DNA of 8,764 bases from Saprospiraceae bacterium. GTDB taxonomy: Bacteria; Bacteroidota; Bacteroidia; Chitinophagales; Saprospiraceae. Every line of letters starts with the position of its first letter. The stretch's first letter is position 1. The notes below the pieces were generated by a model. That model searched no databases. It was not told where the DNA came from and saw nothing but the letters and a program-made list of their open reading frames with translations. Both the position numbers and the translations under genes were made by a program. This document shows positions 1 through 6,436 of the stretch, piece after piece. The stretch lies in contig JABDLW010000829.1 in the NCBI GenBank assembly GCA_013001805.1, positions 1 to 8,764 on the forward strand. Direction: 5' to 3'.

Positions 1-1929
1 TATTTGCACACTGGAGAGGGACGCAAAGCCCTGCAAGCTATTGGGAAAATGCAAGAATTTACTGCCTCCGGAGCGACTGAAGATCCCGGTACTATGTCGC
101 TTTTAAGAGCACGCGCCTATCAATTAATCAATGACCGCAATCTCGCCCGGCAGAATTTCCTGCACGCGCACTCATTTTGGCTGGAGTCATTGGCTAAAAA
201 TGTCGAAGGCGTAATGAATGAATACCTGGAGACGGTGTATCACTATGCCATGTTTATGGAACCATCCGATCCTGACGCAACCTACGCTATATTGCGAAAT
301 GCTCTGGATCTGCTAAGGGTTTCACGGTATTCGGCAGAAAATCTGGATTCTTATGAGCGACTTTATACAAACCACGGGAAGCTCTTTGAATTTGCTGCTC
401 GATTTTTTCATCGACTTTTCGAAGACACCAACAATGAAATCTACCGGCTCCGGCTCATGCAGCTGATAGAAGACCATCACCAAGCCGCGCTTAACCGTGA
501 TTATTTAAAATACCAGGTGAAGTCAGAACTTATTCCTGATTCAATGCAGTTGATCAGTCAGCGTATACTTAAACTTAAGGCACACATCGCATTCGCCCAG
601 CAAGAACTGACGGCATCGAATAAGGACACCTTGCAGCAATTAAACGCAAGATTGAATGATCTTTACTTAAACTGGCACAGGCAGGTAGCGACGATTCCGC
701 ACGAGCAGTTTAGTACCTCGAATAGCCTGATAGAGCAGATCGATAGCGTACGCAGATGGTGTAACCAGTGGAAGGAATCGATCTTATCATATTACCTAAC
801 TGACAGCTCGGTTTTTATCAATTTAATCAATGCTGATACCTTCCTGGTAATCCGGAAAGACATACCTGCGACTGAAATTTCCCGACAGGTTCGGCAAATG
901 GTTGAATCGATTACGGCATACCGACACTCCCAATTACAAGAAGAACAACTTTTTAAAAGTCAGATATCCACTTTCAGAAGTACCAGCAACGCGCTTTATC
1001 TGACCCTCATACAACCGGTGGAAAAATTGCTTGAGCAGCGAGTGACCATTATTCCGGATGGTGTTTTATTTGATCTGCCTTATGCTTGTCTAACCCAGGA
1101 ATCTCCAGGACGAGAAGCCTGGGACTTTCCGGTTTTTTTAGTTGAATCGCATGATTTCTCATTCAATTATTCACTCCATTCTGTCACCCGTGCAAGCACA
1201 ACCCAGGCAGATGCAGGGATGGTCTGTATTGCGCCTTTTACCGAGCCAAATCCAGAGAATAGTGAGAATTACCTACCGGGAAGTGCCAAGGAACTAGAAT
1301 TGTTGCAGAGCATAATGGAAGTGCGTTATCTCAGTCCGGAATTGCATAAAGAGCAGGTGGTGAAGGCTCTCGAAAAAAAATCCATCATTCATATTTCATC
1401 TCACGCCTTAGCAGAATTCGGTCACCCGTCAGGTTACTATCTCTGCATAAACAAATATCCCGAAGAGTTCCATGGCCGTCTCTATTTGGATGAAATCTAT
1501 CATCTAAAGCTGCAATCGGATCTCATAACTCTTAACGCGTGTCAAACCGCAAAGTCTGACGAGGGAGCCATATCGATTTCGCGGGCATTTTTTCTGGCAG
1601 GAACAAAACATGTGATTTCGACATTGTGGCATATACCGGATCAACACAGCCGATTACTTTCCAAACAAATGTATCAATCCCTGGAATTCCAGGGCCATGT
1701 TGGTGCTAGTCTTGCTGAGGCTCAACGTACCTATTTAAAAACGCACCAGGGGATGGAGTTGCATCCTTACCATTGGAACGGCTATGTGGCCTGGGGCAAC
1801 GGGAAAATCCAGATAGATACCACAAGAAGTGGATTGAGGAGTGCAACAACATGGTTGACGCTGGGTACCTTGTTGTTGCTGATGTTCATAAGTTGGCTTG
1901 TCTTAAAAAAGAAACGAGTCGTACAATGA
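1..1929 (+). CDS. CHAT-domain (caspase-like) protein with helical repeats and a C-terminal membrane segment, 5'-partial
   Basis: The reading frame is open to the first base, so the true start lies outside the window; the TTG at 4-6 is probably an internal leucine. Residues below count from that codon. Residues 1 to about 250 are helical and TPR-like (e.g. 'ALQAIGKMQEF', 'LLRARAYQLINDRNLARQNF'), with a coiled-coil-like stretch near 190-225. The CHAT domain covers about 340-600: a 'IIPDG..FDLPYACL' start near 349, 'HISSHA' with the likely catalytic His467, 'LNACQTA' with the likely catalytic Cys513, then 'GTKHVISTLWHIPD' and 'HPYHWNGYVAWG'. CHAT proteins are caspase-like cysteine proteases, often fused to TPRs; both dyad residues are present, so activity is plausible. 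One membrane segment (617-634) ends in KKKR. By the positive-inside rule this tail would be cytosolic, which would put the CHAT part in the periplasm if the missing N-terminus carries a signal peptide. Substrate and partners are unknown. The family call is firm; topology is inference. Confidence 0.9.
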   Translation, partial: YLHTGEGRKALQAIGKMQEFTASGATEDPGTMSLLRARAYQLINDRNLARQNFLHAHSFWLESLAKNVEGVMNEYLETVYHYAMFMEPSDPDATYAILRNALDLLRVSRYSAENLDSYERLYTNHGKLFEFAARFFHRLFEDTNNEIYRLRLMQLIEDHHQAALNRDYLKYQVKSELIPDSMQLISQRILKLKAHIAFAQQELTASNKDTLQQLNARLNDLYLNWHRQVATIPHEQFSTSNSLIEQIDSVRRWCNQWKESILSYYLTDSSVFINLINADTFLVIRKDIPATEISRQVRQMVESITAYRHSQLQEEQLFKSQISTFRSTSNALYLTLIQPVEKLLEQRVTIIPDGVLFDLPYACLTQESPGREAWDFPVFLVESHDFSFNYSLHSVTRASTTQADAGMVCIAPFTEPNPENSENYLPGSAKELELLQSIMEVRYLSPELHKEQVVKALEKKSIIHISSHALAEFGHPSGYYLCINKYPEEFHGRLYLDEIYHLKLQSDLITLNACQTAKSDEGAISISRAFFLAGTKHVISTLWHIPDQHSRLLSKQMYQSLEFQGHVGASLAEAQRTYLKTHQGMELHPYHWNGYVAWGNGKIQIDTTRSGLRSATTWLTLGTLLLLMFISWLVLKKKRVVQ

Positions 1930-1947
1930 GTGAAAAGTACGACTCGT
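1905..1947 (-). terminator. Intrinsic terminator of the minus-strand operon, overlapping the CHAT stop codon
   Basis: A perfect 11-bp inverted repeat (ACGAGTCGTAC at 1914-1924 and its complement at 1937-1947) encloses a 12-nt loop. Read on the minus strand the stem is followed at once by TTCTTTTTT (1913 down to 1905), the classic hairpin plus U-tract. On the plus strand the stem is followed by CTAACAAATTATA with no T-run, so it should work mainly for minus-strand transcripts. The loop contains the TGA stop (1927-1929) of the convergent CHAT gene. The minus-strand mRNA would have a 3' UTR of about 240 nt and be antisense to the last codons of that gene. Confidence 0.7.
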
Positions 1948-2187
1948 CTAACAAATTATAATCCCATGAACATATCCAAAAACAATATTTTGATACCCTA
2001 ACTTTATAAGGCTTTTTTTCTTTGTCTTTGTTGCTTCAAAGATGGACTATTTGGACATATGTTAAAAATACAAATTTATCCTATTGTCACATATATATTT
2101 TTATAATATATTGAAGTATTATATTTATTTACTTGATAATCAATATTATTTGATCGAATTTCATTGCAGAAAAATCTTATTTGTTCC

Positions 2188-3000
2188 TTAAAGTACAGTG
2201 AAGCTATGCACGAGCCCCTGAAGAATTTTCTGTTTTTGCACTTCCTCAAGGTCTTGATCCAGGTCGATATCAGAGAACCAGGACGAGTATTCGATAACCA
2301 CAGGAATGGTAATGGAAACGCCAGCTGACTTACTTCCTTCTAAAGGTACCACCACCGGTACCAATTGATCCGCTGTGGCTTGCAGGTTGACCACTTGCAT
2401 CGATGCGGTATCGGGAATCCAGGCGATGTCGTATAATAATAATTGGTCAGTACTATTTCTGACGCTACTGCTTCCTGCCGCCAAGGCATGATCGGCATCA
2501 AATTGTGCCGGATCAGCTGCCTGGATGGCATCATCAACACCAACATTAAACTGTAGTGCGGAATAAGTGCCCGGCCGGGTGAAATCTCCAATAGTATAGG
2601 AAAAACTGGTCGAGGAGAAGATGGTAAAATCGTCGGGTACAATGATGTTGTTTTGCTCAGAAGTTTCGACTTCAATCTCGTCGACGATGGAAACTGCTTC
2701 ACTATTGTCAATCAGCAATACTCCCGAGGCCAAAAATCTGATCGATTGAATGAAAAATGGTTGGCCCTGGGCGGTATGATAAACTTTGCCTGCAGAAAGA
2801 TTCTCTCCTTCATACTGGTGTTTCACGCTGATAATTAGTTTGGGATATTGACAGCAGCATTCCCCGTCCTTGCGGCAACAATCTACATCAGCATCAAATT
2901 GAAAATTGCTTGCCAGGACGTCAAGGCAACCCTCCTTCTGCTCGTAACATCCCAAAATAAGAAAGGATAGAAATAGAGAAAGAATAGTAGCTCTTAGCAT
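2188..3000 (-). CDS. MbnP-like lipoprotein with an N-terminal cysteine cluster
   Basis: 270 residues. The N-terminus is a lipoprotein signal with lipobox LILGC (Cys18), so the mature protein is probably lipid-anchored in the envelope. Residues 24-52 hold a 'GCLDVLASNFQFDADVDCC' motif of the GCxDxxAxNF type common in secreted Bacteroidota proteins, followed by CCRKDGECCC: six further cysteines at 25, 41, 42, 48, 49 and 50. From about residue 55 the pattern resembles the MbnP family: a conserved His (His61), then 'YHTAQGQPFFIQSIRFLASGVLL' (74-96) and 'YSALQFNVGVDDAIQAADP' (146-164). Named members are periplasmic proteins associated with methanobactin and copper; most Bacteroidota homologues have no known function. 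It is the last gene of the minus-strand run, 65 bp after the exonuclease stop, so it may be co-transcribed or have its own promoter. The lipoprotein call is firm; the family call is good; a copper role is inference. Confidence 0.75.
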   Translation of the reverse strand: MLRATILSLFLSFLILGCYEQKEGCLDVLASNFQFDADVDCCRKDGECCCQYPKLIISVKHQYEGENLSAGKVYHTAQGQPFFIQSIRFLASGVLLIDNSEAVSIVDEIEVETSEQNNIIVPDDFTIFSSTSFSYTIGDFTRPGTYSALQFNVGVDDAIQAADPAQFDADHALAAGSSSVRNSTDQLLLYDIAWIPDTASMQVVNLQATADQLVPVVVPLEGSKSAGVSITIPVVIEYSSWFSDIDLDQDLEEVQKQKILQGLVHSFTVL

Positions 3001-3065
3001 TGGGTTTTTATCTAAAATTCTCTGCCGTTATCAGATTTGACAGCATGCTGCAAAGCCGTCGCAGA

Positions 3066-3893
3066 TCACTGTTCGTCATTTGATAGGGACTCCTCTAGCT
3101 CCTGGTAGATTTTTTTGACTATGCTTTTCACCTGGACAGAAAATTCTTTCTTGATGATCCAATGGTAATAGTCCTGATCTTCGCTGAAAACCTCCTTTAC
3201 CGGTCTGCCCTGGTTCTTACCAAAATTGAAGACAATAACCCCATTGGCATTATATTTCAGGCGTTGGGTAACATCCAGCATAGAGGGATCGTTGGAGAAT
3301 TCATGTAGAGCTCTCATATCATTCTTAACGGGAGCTTCGATAAATTCCTCATCATCGACCAGATCCTGACCTTCATACCGTTCCAGTTGGCCTTTTAAAA
3401 CGGCCACAGTTGCCTCCACATCATTCATAGCATCATGGCTATTTCCCATTTCCGCGCCTACATAAAATCGATGCGCCGCTTTTAACGTCCGCGGTTCCAT
3501 GCGGTAAAAAATGCGCTGTACATCAATCGTTCTCCTGCCTTCTAAACTAAATTCAAAACCACTGCGATCAAACTCTTCCATAAGCATGGGAATGTCGAAG
3601 CGATTGCTGTTGTACCCCGCCAGATCAGCATTGCCAAAAAATGCATAGATTTCCTTGGCGACTTGCTGAAAAGTAGGCTTATTTCGCAGCATTGCCGGCG
3701 TAATCCCAGTGATGTCCATTGCCTCCTGACTAATGGGAATTCCGGGATTTATCAATTGATTATAGATTGCTGCCGGACGACCATCAGCAAAAAACTTCTT
3801 GATGGCAATCTGTATAATCCGCTCCCGAATTACATGGAGCCCGGTAGCTTCGATATCAAAGAAGCAAAGATCCTTTTCTAAGTTAAATTCCAT
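3066..3893 (-). CDS. DEDDh 3'-5' exonuclease (DnaQ-like) with ExoX-type C-terminal domain
   Basis: 275 residues. The exonuclease domain covers about 8-172 with all motifs intact: ExoI 'FFDIEATG' (Asp13, Glu15), ExoII 'GYNSNRFDIPML' (Asp100) and ExoIII 'HDAMNDVEAT' (His153, Asp158). This is the DEDDh set of the DNA polymerase III epsilon, RNase T and ExoX group, which removes nucleotides from 3' ends with two metal ions. A linker leads to a small domain at about 213-266 with 'FNFGKNQGRPVKEV' and 'DYYHWIIKKEF', matching the ExoX-like C-terminal module. That architecture suggests a standalone DNA repair or processing nuclease rather than the replicative proofreading subunit. The start overlaps the end of apbE by 11 nt, implying translational coupling. 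GGAGG directly abuts the ATG with no spacing, so it is probably just apbE coding sequence and not a working ribosome binding site. No alternative start precedes Asp13. Confidence 0.88.
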   Translation of the reverse strand: MEFNLEKDLCFFDIEATGLHVIRERIIQIAIKKFFADGRPAAIYNQLINPGIPISQEAMDITGITPAMLRNKPTFQQVAKEIYAFFGNADLAGYNSNRFDIPMLMEEFDRSGFEFSLEGRRTIDVQRIFYRMEPRTLKAAHRFYVGAEMGNSHDAMNDVEATVAVLKGQLERYEGQDLVDDEEFIEAPVKNDMRALHEFSNDPSMLDVTQRLKYNANGVIVFNFGKNQGRPVKEVFSEDQDYYHWIIKKEFSVQVKSIVKKIYQELEESLSNDEQ

Positions 3894-4953
3894 CCTCCGT
3901 AATTAAACCCTGTTCATTTATTTTCAAATCCGGCGTAAGGTAATGTTTTATCTGCTGCTCTTGATCCAGGTAGAGTAACACAGCAGAGAGGCCTTTATTC
4001 CGGGAGATAAACTCCTTAGCTCCCTCGTAGCCAAGGGTCATGCACGCTGTAGCACATGCATCTGCCATAGCACATTCTTCCGCTAAAATACTGGCACTCA
4101 ACAAATCATTGCGCTCAAAAAATCCACTGTGAGGATTTATCGTATGGCTAATCTTTTCTCCGTCAATTTCATAATAATTGCGGTAATTACCTGAAGTGGC
4201 AATAGACTTGTTCTTCAGCTGCACTACAAAATCAAAGCTTGATGTTGCACTTGCCTCCAGGGGACGATTTATGGCTACCCGCCACGACTGGCCGCTGCGG
4301 TTTACACCCAGCGCACTGGATTCACCTCCAATGTCCACCAAATAATTACTAATCCCGAAACTATCACGCAGATACGCCCCAATCACGTCAATGGCGTAGC
4401 CTTTGGCAACGGCACTAAAATCCAGTTGGGTCCTACCATCGGTTTTCTCCACCACCCAGGCATCAGTATTAAGGGTGATGTTTACCTTTTCAAGACCAAC
4501 AATGGATTTGATCGAATCGACCATTGTGGTATCAATTTGAGTAAGGTTCCTGGGGGTATATCCAAATCCCCAATAATTTACCAATGGCATGACCGTAGGG
4601 TCAAATCCCCCCTTTGAAGACCGGTAAATTTCCTGGGACAATTCCAGATTGTCATAAAAATAATTTGCCAGTTCCGAATCATTGATATCGGACATCCGTA
4701 TACCCCGGGGAGAATGGTTAAATAGCGAGATCACCGAAGTGGAATCGTAAGTCGATAAGGCTTGATTAAGTCGTCTGAGCAGATGATCAATCTGACTCTG
4801 GCCTACTTCTGATCTAACTGGCTGATAGGTAATCTGATAGTATGTGCCCATCGTTTCGCCGATGATCTGCTGATAGGTTCCTCCTTTCTCCGCACTGCAT
4901 CCCAGCAACGCGAGGACCAAGAACCCCAATCCGGTGGTAAAGGATAGTTTCAT
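3883..4953 (-). CDS. apbE: FAD:protein FMN transferase, lipoprotein form (ApbE family)
   Basis: 356 residues, normal length for the family. The N-terminus is a lipoprotein signal with lipobox LLGC (Cys19), so it should be anchored facing the periplasm. Family motifs appear in order: 'IIGETMGTYYQITY' (30-43), 'DFSAVAKGYAIDVIG' (178-192), 'DIGGE' (207-211), 'IATSGNYRNYY' (251-261), 'HTINPHSG' (270-277) and 'AMADACATACMTLG' (295-308), which carries the Asp/Thr pair (Asp298, Thr302) associated with metal binding in ApbE. The enzyme uses FAD to attach FMN covalently to a threonine or serine of target proteins such as Nqr/Rnf subunits and other respiratory flavoproteins; it needs Mg2+. No target with an obvious flavinylation motif is visible here, so the substrate is probably encoded elsewhere. 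It overlaps the upstream TerC gene by ATGA and the downstream exonuclease gene by 11 nt. Confidence 0.95.
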   Translation of the reverse strand: MKLSFTTGLGFLVLALLGCSAEKGGTYQQIIGETMGTYYQITYQPVRSEVGQSQIDHLLRRLNQALSTYDSTSVISLFNHSPRGIRMSDINDSELANYFYDNLELSQEIYRSSKGGFDPTVMPLVNYWGFGYTPRNLTQIDTTMVDSIKSIVGLEKVNITLNTDAWVVEKTDGRTQLDFSAVAKGYAIDVIGAYLRDSFGISNYLVDIGGESSALGVNRSGQSWRVAINRPLEASATSSFDFVVQLKNKSIATSGNYRNYYEIDGEKISHTINPHSGFFERNDLLSASILAEECAMADACATACMTLGYEGAKEFISRNKGLSAVLLYLDQEQQIKHYLTPDLKINEQGLITEDGI

Positions 4954-5795
4954 GGTTCGATTACACCCTTTTGAACTGCCTCTTCCTTAATTCCATGCAA
5001 TTGTACTGGCACCTGTTTCTTACGCAGACGAATATTCAGAAACTCTACTCCGAGTGAAAATGCAATGGCAAAATAGAGATATCCTTTCGGTACGCTGCCA
5101 ATTTCTGCTCCAGCCACAGTGAAATGCGCCAAATGAGCGCCTTCCGCAATCAACATGAAACCAATCAATATCAAAAACGACAAACCCAACATCTGGATAG
5201 TGGGGTGGCGGTTAACAAATCGTCCTACCGGAACCGCAAATACCATCATAATGATCACACTGAAAACGACGGCAATAACCATGATGACCAGTGCCCCGGT
5301 CAACCCACTGGTCATACCAATGGCGGTTAATATGCTGTCAAAGGAAAAGACGATATTAATCAGTGTAATTTGTACAATGACCCGCGATAAAGTACTGGTG
5401 GCCTTTCTAGGTCCCTCATATCCCGGTCCATCACCTTCCAACTTGTGATGGATTTCCGTCGTACTCTTGTAGAGTAAAAATATGCCGCCCAACATGAGAA
5501 TAAGGCTCTGACCGCTAAAACCGCCCTGAACCAGATCGCTGTCAATATTGAAAAAAGGATCTTTCATCGCGGTAAGCCAGGTGATGCCAAATAATAGGGC
5601 GATGCGTATTAACATAGCGAACAAAAGCCCTACATTTGTGGCCTTTTTTTGATCTTCATCTTCAAGTTTGCTGGCACTGATGGAAATGAAAATGATGTTA
5701 TCTATACCAAGCACAATCTCGAGAAATGTCAAAGTCAATAGACTGATCCAGACTTCTGCGGAAGCAAAATCAGGCCATATTACGAGTGAAATCAT
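4950..5795 (-). CDS. TerC-family integral membrane protein, probable metal (Mn2+) exporter
   Basis: 281 residues with about seven hydrophobic segments, near 14-38, 53-75, 96-111, 138-162, 166-190, 199-219 and 237-256. Two TerC signatures are present: 'LEIVLGIDNIIFISI' (25-39, with Asp32 and Asn33) and 'INIVFSFDSILTAIGM' (146-161, with Asp153), each placing an acidic residue inside a membrane helix. TerC proteins (Alx, YkoY and relatives) are linked to manganese export and to supplying metal to enzymes outside the cytosol. The name comes from tellurium resistance, but no ter operon partners occur here and this shorter type is widespread in Bacteroidota. It is the first gene of the minus-strand run and shares an ATGA overlap with apbE. 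ATG at 5795 is chosen because it lies about 17-20 nt after the predicted transcription start; there is no clear Shine-Dalgarno sequence. Family is certain; the metal is inferred from homologues. Confidence 0.93.
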   Translation of the reverse strand: MISLVIWPDFASAEVWISLLTLTFLEIVLGIDNIIFISISASKLEDEDQKKATNVGLLFAMLIRIALLFGITWLTAMKDPFFNIDSDLVQGGFSGQSLILMLGGIFLLYKSTTEIHHKLEGDGPGYEGPRKATSTLSRVIVQITLINIVFSFDSILTAIGMTSGLTGALVIMVIAVVFSVIIMMVFAVPVGRFVNRHPTIQMLGLSFLILIGFMLIAEGAHLAHFTVAGAEIGSVPKGYLYFAIAFSLGVEFLNIRLRKKQVPVQLHGIKEEAVQKGVIEP

Positions 5796-5818
5796 ATGAA
5801 TAGCGACTTATTATTCAC

Positions 5819-5852
5819 CAAAAATAAAAACATTAAGGGGGTCCATGCCAAA
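5819..5852 (-). promoter_or_regulatory. Bacteroidota-type promoter for the TerC-apbE-exonuclease run
   Basis: Read on the minus strand, TTTG (5852-5849) and TATTTTTG (5826-5819) match the -33 (TTTG/TTG) and -7 (TAnnTTTG) elements of the primary Bacteroidota sigma factor, separated by 22 bp, within the usual range. Transcription would begin near 5812-5815, giving a very short leader before the ATG at 5795. The -33 box lies in codons 2-3 of the divergent gene, so the two promoters may interfere. Confidence 0.55.
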
Positions 5853-6339
5853 TAATCCGAAATATAGATACTTGACCAGCAAAGAACTGCTCGATCTAAA
5901 AGAGCACTTCATCAACTATCTGGCCAGTCAGGGAATCACAGCTGACCTGTGGCAAAAATATCAAAGAGCTAACGATCCACAAATAGACCAACACCTGGCG
6001 GCCTTTAGCGACCTTATTTTGGAGTCGGTTTATTCATCCTGCGAGTTGCTTGAATCCATTTCGAAAAATACCTGGCTCTTCTACTCATTTGACGGTGGCA
6101 CGATATATATGAGAGGCCTGATCCTGGAATCTGAAGGGGACACCGACCTAAGAGAGCTGGCAAAAGAGGATTTCTCAAACTGGAACGATAAGGTGGGACA
6201 GGGAAGAATCAAACTGATAAAGGCCGAGAAACCAATGGATAAACCTAAGGCCAGGGAAGTACATAAACTGATAACTCAGGGTAGCTTCATTTCCCGAAAT
6301 AGATCGATGTACGAAAGGCTGTTGCAAATGTACGATTGA
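5845..6339 (+). CDS. DUF6495-like protein of unknown function
   Basis: 164 residues, probably cytosolic: no signal peptide, no membrane segment, many charged residues. The pattern 'YRYLTSKELLDLKEHFINYLASQGITADLW' at the N-terminus, a central 'FSDLILESVY' with 'ELLESISKNTWLFYSF', and a C-terminal 'LITQGSFIS' agree with my memory of DUF6495, a family of about 160 residues found in Bacteroidota with no assigned function. This is recognition by pattern, not a search. The ATG at 5845 is preceded by AGGGGG only 3 nt away, closer than ideal for a Shine-Dalgarno sequence; no other start fits. It is divergent from the TerC gene (49-bp gap) and followed 97 bp later by the T9SS-secreted protein gene on the same strand, so co-transcription with that gene is possible. 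No TAnnTTTG box is visible on the plus strand just upstream. Confidence 0.8.
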   Translation: MPNNPKYRYLTSKELLDLKEHFINYLASQGITADLWQKYQRANDPQIDQHLAAFSDLILESVYSSCELLESISKNTWLFYSFDGGTIYMRGLILESEGDTDLRELAKEDFSNWNDKVGQGRIKLIKAEKPMDKPKAREVHKLITQGSFISRNRSMYERLLQMYD

Positions 6340-6394
6340 GGAATCGTCTTGGCAGGAGCTGACTTAAGACGGAAGAAGCAAATGAAACAAATAA

Positions 6395-6406
6395 TGCAAA
6401 TTTGCA
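6395..6406. promoter_or_regulatory. 12-nt perfect palindrome upstream of the secreted protein gene
   Basis: TGCAAATTTGCA is fully self-complementary and lies 30 nt before the ATG at 6437. It contains CAAATTTG, which differs from the -7 element TAnnTTTG at one position, but there is no convincing -33 box. It could be an operator site or overlap a weak promoter. A 12-nt palindrome can occur by chance, so the call is tentative. Confidence 0.25.
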
Positions 6407-6436
6407 GTTTAATAAAAAATCATCTAAACAGATAAA

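Noticed and set aside
4..6. TTG as the start codon of the CHAT gene
   Set aside because: The frame is open to base 1 and the sequence here is mid-helix; there is no ribosome binding site space or signal sequence. The gene is treated as 5'-partial.
1773..1961. Small open frame with ATG overlapping the CHAT 3' end
   Set aside because: It lies in another frame of a well-supported gene, and its peptide shows no recognisable domain or coding character.
2013..2019. Run of seven T's as a plus-strand terminator for the CHAT gene
   Set aside because: No stable hairpin precedes it; the best pairing found upstream is only about 3 bp.
2102..2123. AT-only hairpin (TATAATA/TATTATA) as a terminator
   Set aside because: The stem is purely A-T in very AT-rich DNA and has no T-tract after it on either strand; chance is the simplest explanation.
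3041..3050. Palindrome CAGCATGCTG between the exonuclease and MbnP-like genes
   Set aside because: Ten-nt palindromes are expected by chance in a window this size, it has no loop to form a hairpin, and no promoter elements are clearly placed around it.
3894..3898. GGAGG (minus strand) as the exonuclease ribosome binding site
   Set aside because: It directly abuts the ATG with no spacer, so it cannot pair usefully; it is apbE coding sequence.
4426..4617. 63-codon plus-strand open frame inside apbE
   Set aside because: It is antisense to strongly conserved ApbE coding sequence, with no own start signal or domain.
4950..5795. Tellurite resistance operon
   Set aside because: Only a TerC-like protein is present; TerA/B/D/E/Z partners are absent and this TerC type is linked to metal export instead.
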